Shown here piece after piece: positions 1-7,654 of a stretch of DNA of 43,565 nucleotides. The stretch lies in the NCBI GenBank assembly GCA_947589035.1, contig CANPYZ010000020.1, positions 1-43,565 of the forward strand. Direction: 5' to 3'. The translations under genes and the position numbers were made by a program. Each line of letters begins with the position of its first letter. Position 1 is the first letter of the stretch. The notes beneath the pieces were generated by a model. It worked only from the letters and a program-made list of their open reading frames with translations, was not told the origin of the DNA and did no database searches. This DNA comes from an uncultured Clostridia bacterium (GTDB lineage: Bacteria > Bacillota > Clostridia > Oscillospirales > Ruminococcaceae).

Positions 1-138
1 AGTGTGACCAAAATCAAATACGAAGCATTTCAAGGCTGTTCAAGTCTGACCAGCATTCACATTCCGGATAGTGTGACCAAAATTGACGATTCTGTATTTT
101 CAGATTGTGACAATCTGAAAGAAATTTTCATCAATGTT
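1..138 (+). repeat. Two 69-bp LRR coding repeats
   Basis: The 14-base string AGTGTGACCAAAAT occurs at 1-14 and again at 70-83, exactly 69 bases (23 codons) apart. The intervening codons keep the LRR_5 pattern. These are the last copies of a longer array lying upstream of the window. Confidence 0.7.
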
Positions 139-561
139 CCCATTCAGGAAGACGGCGGAAAAATGATTTTTGCTTTTGTTTATTCGGAAAAAGTTTCCTT
201 GTCTAAACAACTGGACATGCTGAAAACGAAAAATTATTCTATAAAAATGGATTATGATGTGAAATATACGCTGTTGTGTCGGTATTTTGTTCTATGTCCG
301 GAACAACCGGAATTATTTGCCTATATCAAGAAAAATTTCACTAAAATTTTCACTTTTGCCATTGAACATAATGACATAAAAATGATTTCTATTATATGCA
401 AATCAGGAAAATTCTTGACAAGCCGGAACATTGACAAACATATTCAAACCGCCATTGCCCACACCCAGAAAGCCGGCGACCCGACAATTCAATTGATGTT
501 GACCGAACACAAATATAAACATATCGGCTTTAAAGAGATTAAAGATAAATTCAAATTATAA
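1..561 (+). CDS. Leucine-rich-repeat (BspA/LRR_5 type) protein, C-terminal part
   Basis: The 5' end lies outside the window; the frame is open from base 1. Two LRR_5-type units of 23 residues are visible (residues 1-23 and 24-46), each opening with SVTKI and containing the F-x-x-C-x-x-L signature of BspA-like surface or cytoplasmic LRR proteins. The remaining 140 residues are not LRR. They contain a helical stretch around AIEHNDIKMISIICKSGKF that resembles an ankyrin-like helix pair, a C-terminal arrangement I associate with LRR proteins of ruminococci (from memory). No sorting signal or membrane segment is seen at the C-terminus, so this part does not look cell-wall anchored. The natural ligand cannot be told. 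The gene precedes an independent promoter and is probably the last in its unit. Confidence 0.75.
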   Translation, partial: SVTKIKYEAFQGCSSLTSIHIPDSVTKIDDSVFSDCDNLKEIFINVPIQEDGGKMIFAFVYSEKVSLSKQLDMLKTKNYSIKMDYDVKYTLLCRYFVLCPEQPELFAYIKKNFTKIFTFAIEHNDIKMISIICKSGKFLTSRNIDKHIQTAIAHTQKAGDPTIQLMLTEHKYKHIGFKEIKDKFKL

Positions 562-616
562 TTTATCACGTTCCGGCGGCGTTTTTCCAGTAATTTTGAA
601 TAAATCCGGAAATCAC

Positions 617-645
617 TTGACAGAAAAGCACTTTAATGGTATACT
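617..645 (+). promoter_or_regulatory. Sigma-A promoter of the sugar transferase unit
   Basis: TTGACA (617-622), a 17-bp spacer, and TATACT (640-645). The predicted start of transcription near 652 gives a leader of about 33 nt before the GTG at 685. Confidence 0.85.
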
Positions 646-684
646 ATATTATGTAGATTATGCTTGAAAAAGGGGAAGAATTTA

Positions 685-1476
685 GTGAGTCAGAAAAAAA
701 TACTGCTATCAGAAGAAGAAGTGATGCAGGTTATGCTCAAAGAACTGGAAAATACCCCGTCACAAGGCGTGACAGATTATCCGATTTTAGAATTTGATGA
801 AAATGCACTGGAATTATTGACAACAGGCGTTCAGGAAACGTTACAATACAGCAAAGTGGAAATTTCCGGCGGAAAAGTATACGAAACCGTAAAGCGAATG
901 ACAGATATTTTGATTTCGTTTTTGGCATTGTTGATTTTGTGCATTCCGTTAATGATAATTTGCCTGCTGATTTATCTTGAAGACAAGGGCAACCCGATAT
1001 TTTCACAGATACGCCTGACGAAAAACGGAAAACCTTTCCGCATGTATAAATTGCGTTCCATGTGCATGGACGCAGAAGAAAAATTTTCACAGGTACAAAA
1101 AGAAAATCAAAGTGACGGACTTGCGTTCAAAAGTGAAGATGACCCGAGAATTACGAAAATCGGAAAATTTCTCCGGAAAACGTCCATTGACGAACTTCCG
1201 CAATTCTGGAACGTGCTGAAAGGGGATATGTCTTTAATTGGGCCAAGACCGCCGCTTCCGAGGGAAGTTGTGCTGTACACACCGGAACAAATGGACAGAC
1301 TTTTAGTGAAAGGCGGACTTTCTTGCATTTGTCAGACAGAAGGAAGAAGCGACATGGAATTTGAAAAATGGGTAGAAAGTGACATTCAATACATCAGAAC
1401 ACGCAGTTTCCGGAAAGATATTTCCTTAATCGGGAAAACCATTACTGCCGTATTACTTAGAAAAGGTGCAAAATAA
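685..1476 (+). CDS. Bacterial sugar transferase (undecaprenyl-phosphate sugar phosphotransferase type)
   Basis: Transfers a sugar-1-phosphate from a nucleotide sugar to undecaprenyl phosphate at the membrane, the first step of exopolysaccharide or surface glycan assembly (family knowledge: WcaJ/EpsL/PglC-type). Residue numbers are from the GTG at 685. A charged N-terminal segment precedes one hydrophobic helix (about residues 79-97, ISFLALLILCIPLMIICLL). The catalytic domain then shows RLTKNGKPFRMYKLRSM, the KTSIDELPQFWNVLKGDMSLIGPRP region with the conserved DE pair, and GRSDMEFEKW. The frame opens at TTG 664, but AAGGGGAAG lies 7 nt before GTG 685, so GTG is preferred. With about 263 residues it is the short single-helix class. 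No glycosyltransferase, flippase or polymerase gene adjoins it, which is unusual. Confidence 0.88.
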   Translation: MSQKKILLSEEEVMQVMLKELENTPSQGVTDYPILEFDENALELLTTGVQETLQYSKVEISGGKVYETVKRMTDILISFLALLILCIPLMIICLLIYLEDKGNPIFSQIRLTKNGKPFRMYKLRSMCMDAEEKFSQVQKENQSDGLAFKSEDDPRITKIGKFLRKTSIDELPQFWNVLKGDMSLIGPRPPLPREVVLYTPEQMDRLLVKGGLSCICQTEGRSDMEFEKWVESDIQYIRTRSFRKDISLIGKTITAVLLRKGAK

Positions 1477-1497
1477 ATCTGTCAGGAGGTGAAGCAA

Positions 1498-2946
1498 TTG
1501 AAACGTTCCCTTAATCAGACTCTGCAGTATCTTTATCAGCTTTGTGAACAATATGAATCACAAGGCAGGCGTGCGAAAGGCGTTAATCTTCCGCTGAAAG
1601 ATTATGCACAGTTTGCCATTATGAAATTCATGCTGTATTTAGTCGGAAGTGATAAAAATATTACTGATGAAGAAATTCGTTTAATCAGCAGTTGTCACAG
1701 AATCTCTCTGACGAAAGAATATGTTATGAAATTCTTAGAAGAAAAACCCATTTCCGCAGATGAAATTTTTAACATACTGAACAAATTGCTTGTTGTCTTT
1801 ACAGAAGCAGATATTCAGAATGAAGCCCGTTACGGGAGTACATCTTTTTTATTATTAGAATTTTTAAATGAATTAGGATTAGAATTTATTACCGATGAAA
1901 ATAATCAAAATGATGATAAAATGACAAGGGCGTTAGGCGTTTTAATGCAGCGGCTGAGAACATTTCGTTCTGCCTATCTGAAAAGCTGGATGAAAATGCA
2001 TCATGACCAGATTAACCCTTTTGCCATGCCGGAAAAAAACCGTCCGGAACAACGAATGGAACGGGCAGCGGATTTTTCCGGAGAGGAACAGAAACATTCA
2101 ACTTCACCGGAAGAATCCCAAGAAGAAACGTTAGAAGAATTATTAGGGAAATTAAATCAACTAACCGGTTTAACCAAAGTAAAAGAAGATTTACATAGTT
2201 TAATTAACTTGCTGAAAGTGCATAAAATACGGGCGCAAAGAAATATGCCGCAGGCATCTGTTTCCCTGCATATGGTTTTTTCCGGAAATCCCGGAACAGG
2301 AAAAACAACAGTTGCCCGCATGTTAGGGAAAATTTATAAAGCCGTAGGCGTTTTAGAAAAAGGACATTTAGTAGAAGTGGACCGCTCCGGACTGGTGAGC
2401 GGTTATGTCGGGCAGACAGCCATGAAAACGAAACAAGTCATTGAAAACGCATTAGGCGGAGTGTTATTCATTGATGAAGCATACGCATTAACTTCCAACA
2501 CAGGCGGAAATGATTTCGGCACGGAGGCAATTAACACTTTATTAAAAGCAATGGAAGACCACAGAGACAATTTAATTGTCATTGTGGCAGGGTATACAGA
2601 TTTAATGCAGGAATTTTTAGATTCTAATCCCGGGCTGCGTTCACGATTTAATAAGCAAATTATTTTTGAAGATTATTCACCGGAAGAACTGATGAATATT
2701 TTCAATGGCATGTGCAGTGAAGCATTTTTCCGGTTGACGGAAAAAGCCTCTGAACGAGTGCAGGAATTTTTCACGAACAGAGTTTATCAGCATTTGCCTT
2801 CTTTTGCCAATGGGCGAGATGTGCGGAATTATTTTGAAAAAGCATTAACCAATCAGGCGAATAGGCTTGCGACAATGGTTTCTGTTACAGATGAGGACTT
2901 AATGACAATCACTGAAGAAGATGTCAAGTCAATAGAATTATTTTAA
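1498..2946 (+). CDS. AAA+ ATPase, CbxX/SpoVK family, with TerB-like N-terminus
   Basis: A 482-residue protein in two parts. The N-terminal half is helical and includes a TerB-like segment (KFMLYLVGSDKNITDEEIRL), then an acidic Glu-rich linker near residues 190-215. The C-terminal half is an AAA+ module: Walker A GNPGTGKTT, Walker B GGVLFIDEAYAL, and an arginine-finger region NPGLRSRFNK. This arrangement matches the CbxX/CfqX/SpoVK family, whose members remodel protein partners; the substrate here is unknown. AGGAGG at 1484-1489 is 8 nt before TTG 1498; the in-frame GTG at 1489 overlaps that box and is rejected. It sits 21 bases after the sugar transferase and is probably cotranscribed with it. 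The spoVK name is not assigned because no sporulation context is seen here. Confidence 0.85.
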   Translation: MKRSLNQTLQYLYQLCEQYESQGRRAKGVNLPLKDYAQFAIMKFMLYLVGSDKNITDEEIRLISSCHRISLTKEYVMKFLEEKPISADEIFNILNKLLVVFTEADIQNEARYGSTSFLLLEFLNELGLEFITDENNQNDDKMTRALGVLMQRLRTFRSAYLKSWMKMHHDQINPFAMPEKNRPEQRMERAADFSGEEQKHSTSPEESQEETLEELLGKLNQLTGLTKVKEDLHSLINLLKVHKIRAQRNMPQASVSLHMVFSGNPGTGKTTVARMLGKIYKAVGVLEKGHLVEVDRSGLVSGYVGQTAMKTKQVIENALGGVLFIDEAYALTSNTGGNDFGTEAINTLLKAMEDHRDNLIVIVAGYTDLMQEFLDSNPGLRSRFNKQIIFEDYSPEELMNIFNGMCSEAFFRLTEKASERVQEFFTNRVYQHLPSFANGRDVRNYFEKALTNQANRLATMVSVTDEDLMTITEEDVKSIELF

Positions 2947-2964
2947 TTATGGAGGGTTTTGATT

Positions 2965-3435
2965 ATGGTAGTAATCGAAATGGAAAACGGCAAGGAAATT
3001 GAACTGGAATTATATCCGGAAATTGCGCCGATTTCCTGTGAAAACTTTGAAAAATTAGTGAAAGCAGGATTTTATGACGGGTTAATTTTTCATCGGGTAA
3101 TTTCCGGATTCATGATTCAGGGCGGCTGTCCGAAAGGAACAGGCACAGGCGGACCAGGCTGGACGATTAAAGGGGAATTTTCGGAAAACGGCGTACCGAA
3201 CAACTTAAGCCACACACGGGGCGTGTTATCCATGGCAAGAGCAATGAACCCAGATTCAGCAGGTTCACAGTTTTTCATTATGCATAAAGATTCGCCGTTT
3301 CTTGATGGGAAATATGCCGCATTCGGGAAAGTGGTTTCCGGCATGGACGTTGTAGATGAAATTGCTTCCGTGGAAACGAATGCACAGGATAAACCATTAA
3401 CACCGCAAAGAATGAAACGTGTTTACATCAAGTAA
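2965..3435 (+). CDS. Cyclophilin-type peptidyl-prolyl cis-trans isomerase
   Basis: A 156-residue single-domain cyclophilin that catalyses prolyl isomerisation during protein folding. The core motifs FHRVISGFMIQGG (active-site Arg and the FMIQGG strand) and SAGSQFFIM are intact, as is FLDGKYAAFGKV near the end. No signal peptide or lipobox is seen, so it is predicted to be cytoplasmic. GGAGGG at 2951-2956 sits 8 nt before ATG 2965; the TTG at 2959 is too close to it. It is the last gene of the three-gene unit and is followed directly by a terminator. Confidence 0.93.
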   Translation: MVVIEMENGKEIELELYPEIAPISCENFEKLVKAGFYDGLIFHRVISGFMIQGGCPKGTGTGGPGWTIKGEFSENGVPNNLSHTRGVLSMARAMNPDSAGSQFFIMHKDSPFLDGKYAAFGKVVSGMDVVDEIASVETNAQDKPLTPQRMKRVYIK

Positions 3436-3439
3436 AAAC

Positions 3440-3479
3440 AAAAAAGCCGCTCCGGATTCGAAGTCCGAAGCGGTTTTCT
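3440..3479. terminator. Bidirectional rho-independent terminator between convergent genes
   Basis: A CCGCTCCGGA / TCCGAAGCGG stem with a short loop is flanked by A6 on the left and TTTTCTT on the right. It can therefore serve the cyclophilin gene (+) and the AbrB-type gene (-), which converge here with 44 bases between stop codons. Confidence 0.85.
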
Positions 3480-3725
3480 TCAATCTTGCCCTTTCAGTTC
3501 TTCAATGCATTTTTTGCAGATGCATTTGTCATGAAAAAACGTAATGTCATCAATGGAATCACAAAACAGACAACTTTCCTGAATTTTGCGAAGAACGATT
3601 GTATCTCCTTCAAGAAAAATCTGAAGATAATCATTGATGTTGAGATCGAGACTTTTTCTGAGTTCTTTAGGCAGAACAAACCTGCCAAGACTGTCTATCC
3701 GTCTGAAAATACCTGTGCTGTGCAT
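3480..3725 (-). CDS. AbrB/SpoVT-family transition-state regulator with C-terminal Cys cluster
   Basis: An 81-residue DNA-binding protein. Residues 1-45 are a swapped-hairpin AbrB domain (MHSTGIFRRIDSLGRFVLPK, then ELRKSLDL). Residues 52-73 carry five cysteines (C52-x2-C55-x12-C68-x-C70-x2-C73) that look like a small zinc ribbon, an arrangement known in clostridial AbrB-like proteins. Such regulators act as dimers or tetramers on AT-rich promoters at growth transitions. The frame continues 14 codons upstream, but the AbrB fold begins at this ATG. AGAGGAGG lies upstream with a rather long spacing of about 11 nt. It has its own promoter (3817-3845) and is monocistronic. Confidence 0.9.
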   Translation of the reverse strand: MHSTGIFRRIDSLGRFVLPKELRKSLDLNINDYLQIFLEGDTIVLRKIQESCLFCDSIDDITFFHDKCICKKCIEELKGQD

Positions 3726-3816
3726 GATGTCAAAATCCTCCTCTAATGTATGGTCCGTCATTGTCAATTACGCCATTACTGAAAACTGATAAAATAAATT
3801 TTTATATTTCATTACT

Positions 3817-3845
3817 TGTATAACATAAAAATTCTTATTTGTCAA
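3817..3845 (-). promoter_or_regulatory. Sigma-A promoter of the AbrB-type gene
   Basis: On the minus strand: TTGACA (3845-3840), a 17-bp spacer, and TATACA (3822-3817). The leader of about 85 nt is very AT-rich, which would suit autoregulation by an AbrB protein (inference). Confidence 0.75.
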
Positions 3846-3905
3846 GTATCAGTAAGGGTTTTCACCTCGCTTTTTGATAAGTATTGCTGTAGTTTGTTAT
3901 TTTTA

Positions 3906-4649
3906 TCAATCGTTAATAGTTTCTTCGGGAATTTCCCAGTTGTGATACACATTCTGAACGTCGTCGTTTTCTTCAAGGTGGTCAAGCAGAAGCTGCATTT
4001 TCCTTGCGGCTTCTTCGTCAGTAAGCTGTGTATACGTAGCAGGAATTTTTTCTGCTTCTGCGGAAAGAACGTGATAGCCTTTTTCTGTAAGGGATTCACG
4101 CATGGAATGAACGTCATTCGGAGGGCATTCCATAATAATTGTCTCTTCTTCAACAGTGAGGTCATCACCGCCGCAGGCGAAACAGTCTTCCATGGCAGTG
4201 TCTTCATCAATGCCGGTATTTTCTACCACGACAATGCCCTTATCGGAAAACATGAACGATACACAGCCGATTGTTCCGAGGTTACCGCCGAATTTGTCGA
4301 AATAATGGCGAATATCTCCGGCAGTGCGGTTTTTGTTATCGGTAAGGCATTCTACAATCACAGCCACACCGCATGGACCGTAGCCCTCATAAATCATAGA
4401 TTCATAATTATTTTTATTTCCCTCACCGGAAGCTTTTTTAATTAGGCGGTCAATGTTATCATTCGGAACATTATTCGCTTTTGCCTTTGCGATTAAATCC
4501 CGCAGTTTTGCGTTATTATTGGGGTCTGGTCCGCCTTCTTTAATGCAGACAATCATTTCCCGTCCGATTTTGGTGAAAATTTTTGCTTTAACAGCGTCTG
4601 TGGCTTCTTTCTTGCGTTTGATGTTATTCCATTTGGAATGTCCTGACAT
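3906..4649 (-). CDS. yebC: YebC/PmpR family protein
   Basis: A 247-residue protein starting MSGHSKWNNIKRKK, the invariant opening of the YebC/TACO1 family. Members were annotated as transcriptional regulators; some, such as B. subtilis YeeI/YebC2 and mitochondrial TACO1, act in translation by relieving ribosome stalling at proline-rich stretches (family knowledge). Conserved segments GGPDPNNNAKLRDLIAKAKANNVPNDNI and YEGYGPCGVAVIVECLTDNKNRT are present. AAGGAG lies 11 nt before this ATG; an upstream in-frame start four codons earlier has no such support. It is the last gene of the rplU operon, 54 bases after mrnC. Its stop is followed by a weak TTGATAA/TTATCAA hairpin without a T-tract. Confidence 0.95.
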   Translation of the reverse strand: MSGHSKWNNIKRKKEATDAVKAKIFTKIGREMIVCIKEGGPDPNNNAKLRDLIAKAKANNVPNDNIDRLIKKASGEGNKNNYESMIYEGYGPCGVAVIVECLTDNKNRTAGDIRHYFDKFGGNLGTIGCVSFMFSDKGIVVVENTGIDEDTAMEDCFACGGDDLTVEEETIIMECPPNDVHSMRESLTEKGYHVLSAEAEKIPATYTQLTDEEAARKMQLLLDHLEENDDVQNVYHNWEIPEETIND

Positions 4650-4703
4650 GAAAAAAATCACTCCTTACGATTATTACTATTACTGTTCTTGTGATTGAGT
4701 ATG

Positions 4704-5141
4704 TTATTCTTCATTTGCTGATGAATGGGGTGCAGAAATTATGGGTAAAATTTCAGATTGCATATTCCAGATTTGTTGAAATAATTCTTCAAGCCGTGCG
4801 GAATTGCCAGAAAGGTGTAAATAGCCGAATACGGCTTCAAGTCCTGTTGCCTTGCGATAATCGGCAGGAATAGCACTTTTAGGAATGGAAGCAGCATGAA
4901 CGGCATTTTTTCCCCGTTGGAAAATGGCTTGCTCCGCTGGATTGAATTGAATACGGTCGGAAGCTTTCGCCTGATAGGCTGCACAAACGAAATGAATTTT
5001 CGTATTATGCAAATTTTTCACAGTGGCGTTGCCATGGGAAAGAATTGCCGTGCGAATCATGAGTTCATAAACGCTGTCGCCGAGAAAGGCAAGGGCTAAA
5101 GGGCTGAATTGTCTTGCTTGTTGTTCTGATAAATATTGCAT
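4704..5141 (-). CDS. mrnC: Mini-ribonuclease III (MrnC)
   Basis: About 145 residues forming a lone RNase III catalytic domain without a double-stranded-RNA-binding domain. LAFLGDSVYELMIR holds the acidic catalytic motif, and EAVFGYLHLSG is the second family signature. In Bacillus, MrnC matures the 23S rRNA ends. ATG 5141 lies 4 bases after the obgE stop with no clear Shine-Dalgarno, so translational coupling is likely; an in-frame TTG at 5168 inside obgE is the alternative start. The usual neighbour of mrnC in Bacillus is cysS, so its position behind obgE is a different arrangement. Confidence 0.9.
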   Translation of the reverse strand: MQYLSEQQARQFSPLALAFLGDSVYELMIRTAILSHGNATVKNLHNTKIHFVCAAYQAKASDRIQFNPAEQAIFQRGKNAVHAASIPKSAIPADYRKATGLEAVFGYLHLSGNSARLEELFQQIWNMQSEILPIISAPHSSANEE

Positions 5142-5145
5142 AGGG

Positions 5146-6423
5146 TTACCGAATATAATCAAATTCAAAACCGAAAATGTTTACTGTGTCGCCTTCTTCA
5201 ATGCCGAGTTCTTCCAGTTTGTCAATAATTCCACTGGAACGGAGTACACGCTGAAAATATTGCAGAGAAGAATAATCTTCCATATTAACCGTTCTGAGAA
5301 TCGGCTCAAGCCATGGGGCAGAAATGTAATAAATACCGTCCTGCACTTCAATTTCAAATTTTTGTCTGGAGGAAAATTGTTCTATCTGTTCTTCTGGTGT
5401 CAGTGGTTGAGGGGTATAAATTTTCACGGGTGGCAATTTGGAAAGTGCTTCACTAACGGCATTCATTAATTCTTTTGTACCGGAAGAAGCAGCAGCGGAA
5501 ATCAAATAAAAAGGCAAGTTTTTAGATTGAATATACTGTTTTAAACTGGAAATTTGTTCTTCTGTGGCTAAATCGGCTTTATTAGCGACAATGATTTGTG
5601 GACAGTCTGCGAGTGTTTCGCTGAAATTGGCAAGTTCCTGATTAATTTTTTCAAAATCTGACTGAGGGTCACGTCCTTCTGAACCGGAAACGTCCAATAC
5701 ATGAAGAATTAACCGGCAGCGTTCCACATGGCGGAGAAATTCATGACCTAAACCAACACCTTCACTTGCGCCTTCAATCAGTCCTGGAATATCTGCCATA
5801 ACGAAAGAACGTTCCTCATCCAGCCGGACAACGCCTAAAACGGGAGTTAATGTGGTAAATGGATAATTCGCAATTTTAGGTTTAGCGGCACTAACAACAG
5901 AAATTAGTGTAGATTTTCCGACATTAGGAAAACCAACAAGCCCGACATCAGCGAGTAATTTCAATTCAAGCGTAATTTCGAAACTTTCCCCGGGAAATCC
6001 AGGTTTAGCGAAACGGGGAATTTGTCTTGTGGAAGTCGCAAAATTAGCATTTCCTTTTCCACCTTTTCCGCCTTTAGCGAGAATATGCGGTGCATCGTCG
6101 GACATATCCGCCATAATTCGTTCAGTTCGTGCATCTTTAATCAATGTTCCACGTGGAACATGAATGATTAAATCTTCTGCGCTTTTTCCGGTACAGCGTT
6201 TTCCTCTGCCGTTTTCGCCATTGGGTGCAACATATTTCCGGTTATAGCGGAAATCAATCAGGGAAGAAAGGTTATCATCTGCCTGAAAAATAATATTTCC
6301 GCCGTTTCCGCCGTCGCCGCCATCAGGACCTCCGGCAGCAACATATTTTTCTCTGTGGAAAGATACTGCACCGTCACCGCCGTCACCGGCTTTAATTTTA
6401 ATTCTGGCTTTATCGACAAACAA
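5146..6423 (-). CDS. obgE: GTPase ObgE/CgtA
   Basis: A 425-residue ribosome-assembly GTPase that monitors 50S maturation and links it to the stringent response. Residues 1-158 are the glycine-rich Obg fold (GGDGGNGGNIIFQAD). The G domain shows G1 GFPNVGKST, G3 DIPGLIEGA and G4 NKADL. The last 80 or so residues form the OCT domain found in Gram-positive Obg proteins. The start is TTG 6421-6423, with AAAGGAG about 10 nt upstream. A 12-bp perfect hairpin lies between rpmA and this gene and may limit read-through. Confidence 0.97.
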   Translation of the reverse strand: MFVDKARIKIKAGDGGDGAVSFHREKYVAAGGPDGGDGGNGGNIIFQADDNLSSLIDFRYNRKYVAPNGENGRGKRCTGKSAEDLIIHVPRGTLIKDARTERIMADMSDDAPHILAKGGKGGKGNANFATSTRQIPRFAKPGFPGESFEITLELKLLADVGLVGFPNVGKSTLISVVSAAKPKIANYPFTTLTPVLGVVRLDEERSFVMADIPGLIEGASEGVGLGHEFLRHVERCRLILHVLDVSGSEGRDPQSDFEKINQELANFSETLADCPQIIVANKADLATEEQISSLKQYIQSKNLPFYLISAAASSGTKELMNAVSEALSKLPPVKIYTPQPLTPEEQIEQFSSRQKFEIEVQDGIYYISAPWLEPILRTVNMEDYSSLQYFQRVLRSSGIIDKLEELGIEEGDTVNIFGFEFDYIR

Positions 6424-6451
6424 TGAGTTCCGCTCCTTTCGTTAAAGAAGA

Positions 6452-6483
6452 AATCCCAAGCTTTTTGGGAGAAGCTTGGGATT
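6452..6483 (-). terminator. Intra-operon hairpin between rpmA and obgE
   Basis: AATCCCAAGCTT (6452-6463) and AAGCTTGGGATT (6472-6483) form a perfect 12-bp stem with an 8-nt loop. On the minus strand it is followed by TTCTTCTTT, an imperfect T-tract. It probably works as a partial terminator or mRNA-processing/stabilising element that lets the ribosomal-protein genes be made in excess over obgE. Confidence 0.7.
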
Positions 6484-6500
6484 GAATGCGTTCCATAAGT

Positions 6501-6779
6501 TTAGTCAGCGTAAACACTTACACGCTTACGGTCACGACCCCAGCGTTCAAATTTTACTCTGCCGTTGACAGTAGCGAACAAAGTATCATCTGAGCCACGT
6601 CCGACACCAACGCCCGGGTGAATGTGTGTACCACGTTGACGAACAAGAATATTTCCTGCTTTTACAACCTGCCCGTCTGCCCGTTTCACACCAAGCCTTT
6701 TTGATTCGGAATCCCGTCCGTTTTTCGTAGAACCCATACCTTTTTTATGGGCAAAAAATTGCATACTAATTCTGAGCAT
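6501..6779 (-). CDS. rpmA: Large-subunit ribosomal protein L27 with cleavable N-terminal extension
   Basis: 92 residues. The mature protein begins at [21 protein letters not shown], the L27 tail that reaches the peptidyl-transferase centre. It is preceded by MLRISMQFF, matching the Firmicutes extension (consensus LNLQFF followed by A) that Prp removes between Phe and Ala. The prp gene is immediately upstream. GAGGTG, the only good Shine-Dalgarno, lies 32 nt before the ATG, with a perfect 7-bp hairpin in between. Confidence 0.97.
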   Translation of the reverse strand: MLRISMQFFAHKKGMGSTKNGRDSESKRLGVKRADGQVVKAGNILVRQRGTHIHPGVGVGRGSDDTLFATVNGRVKFERWGRDRKRVSVYAD

Positions 6780-6786
6780 GATGATT

Positions 6787-6807
6787 ACCGTTACTGAATT
6801 TAACGGT
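6787..6807 (-). promoter_or_regulatory. Hairpin inside the rpmA ribosome-binding region
   Basis: On the minus strand, ACCGTTA - 7-nt loop - TAACGGT lies between the Shine-Dalgarno (complement of 6812-6817) and the rpmA ATG (6777-6779). Folding of the 21-nt element would shorten the spacing from 32 to 11 nt. Confidence 0.55.
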
Positions 6808-6833
6808 TTTTCACCTCACTTTCTTATTTAAGT

Positions 6834-7160
6834 TTAATGATTTCCACTGTTTTGAATCGTAATCTGAATTGTATTGGGATATTCTTCTGCAATATATTGT
6901 AAATGCATTTGCAATGCCTGCAAAAGGGAAGACCCTGCGCCGGAATCCGGAAAATTTAAATTAATCTGAATTTTGTTATGTTCAGAAGAAATTTCAGCGG
7001 ATTCTTGAAAAGTTTCTGTAATCAAATTGGCAATTAACTGTACAGCGGAGGAAACAGCCGCACAAACAATATCTTGTCCGGCATCGGCAAACCCTGCATG
7101 TCCATGAATGGAAAAATAACTGAATTTGCCATATTTAGATTGAAAAACAGCATGAATCAT
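6834..7160 (-). CDS. prp: Ribosomal-processing cysteine protease Prp
   Basis: A 108-residue cysteine protease that removes the N-terminal extension of L27. The catalytic His is in the [20 protein letters not shown] segment and the catalytic Cys follows in DIVCAAVS, the arrangement described for S. aureus Prp (B. subtilis YsxB). It sits between rplU and rpmA as in other Firmicutes and overlaps the rplU stop by 4 bases (ATGA). Translational coupling would keep protease and substrate in step. Confidence 0.95.
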   Translation of the reverse strand: MIHAVFQSKYGKFSYFSIHGHAGFADAGQDIVCAAVSSAVQLIANLITETFQESAEISSEHNKIQINLNFPDSGAGSSLLQALQMHLQYIAEEYPNTIQITIQNSGNH

Positions 7161-7468
7161 GCCTGAATCGCTTCAATCTGTACCTGGGTGTAAGGCTGTC
7201 TGTGACCCATTTTGCGTTTTTCGCCTTTTTTGGGCTTGTAAGTGAAAACGGTAATTTTCTTAGCCTTGCCGTTTTTGAGGACTTTTGCCTGAACAGCGGC
7301 ACCTTCCACATAAGGAGTACCAACTTTCAGCCCGTTATCGGAGCCAACAGCAACAACATGGTCAAAAGTTACTGTTTCTTCTGGGGAAACGTTTAATTTT
7401 TCGATGAAAACAATGTCACCTTCCTGAACCCGAAGCTGTTTGCCACCTGTTTCAATTACTGCGTACAT
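7157..7468 (-). CDS. rplU: Large-subunit ribosomal protein L21
   Basis: 103 residues beginning [18 protein letters not shown], the universal L21 start, and ending with the [17 protein letters not shown] tail. The frame extends 37 codons further upstream but that part overlaps the promoter and leader, so the ATG at 7468 is used; GCAGGTG is its ribosome-binding site. It is the first gene of the rplU-prp-rpmA-obgE-mrnC-yebC operon. Confidence 0.97.
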   Translation of the reverse strand: MYAVIETGGKQLRVQEGDIVFIEKLNVSPEETVTFDHVVAVGSDNGLKVGTPYVEGAAVQAKVLKNGKAKKITVFTYKPKKGEKRKMGHRQPYTQVQIEAIQA

Positions 7469-7544
7469 TTTCTGCACCTGCCTTTTTTTGAACTCGCTGC
7501 ATCGGGCGGCAAAATTTGCACTTGAAAAGCCTGACACATGCGGC
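7469..7544 (-). ncRNA. Candidate L21 leader
   Basis: The roughly 75-nt 5' UTR of rplU occupies the place of the L21 leader of Firmicutes (Rfam L21_leader), a cis-regulatory RNA thought to bind L21. It holds GC-rich segments that can pair (GCCGC, GGCGGC and GCAGCG regions), but I could not establish the consensus fold by eye. Assignment rests mostly on position. Confidence 0.45.
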
Positions 7545-7550
7545 ACTATT

Positions 7551-7579
7551 ATTTTAACACAAAAAAAGCAATTTGTCAA
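7551..7579 (-). promoter_or_regulatory. Sigma-A promoter of the rplU operon
   Basis: On the minus strand: TTGACA (7579-7574), a 17-bp spacer, TAAAAT (7556-7551). Near-consensus, as expected for a ribosomal-protein operon. Confidence 0.85.
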
Positions 7580-7600
7580 GCCTTTAATTGAAATTTTTTC

Positions 7601-7640
7601 AAAAAAATCAGTCTTTTTTACCGGAAGGCAAAAAAGACTG
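7601..7640 (-). terminator. Rho-independent terminator after the small hypothetical gene
   Basis: On the minus strand, CAGTCTTTTTTGCC pairs with GGTAAAAAAGACTG over 14 bp (one G-U) around a TTCC loop, followed by A and seven T. It isolates the 7655-8353 unit from the rplU promoter. Confidence 0.88.
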
Positions 7641-7654
7641 TGAAAAATTATGCG

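Noticed and set aside
562-616. Terminator after the LRR gene
   Set aside because: TTCCGG and CCGGAA arms are too short and too far apart, and no T-tract follows the second arm.
3862-3905. Terminator after yebC
   Set aside because: TTGATAA/TTATCAA stem has only 7 A-T-rich pairs, a 22-nt loop and no T-tract.
3816-4445. Long plus-strand frame opposite yebC
   Set aside because: Shadow of yebC; the minus-strand frame has all family motifs and an SD.
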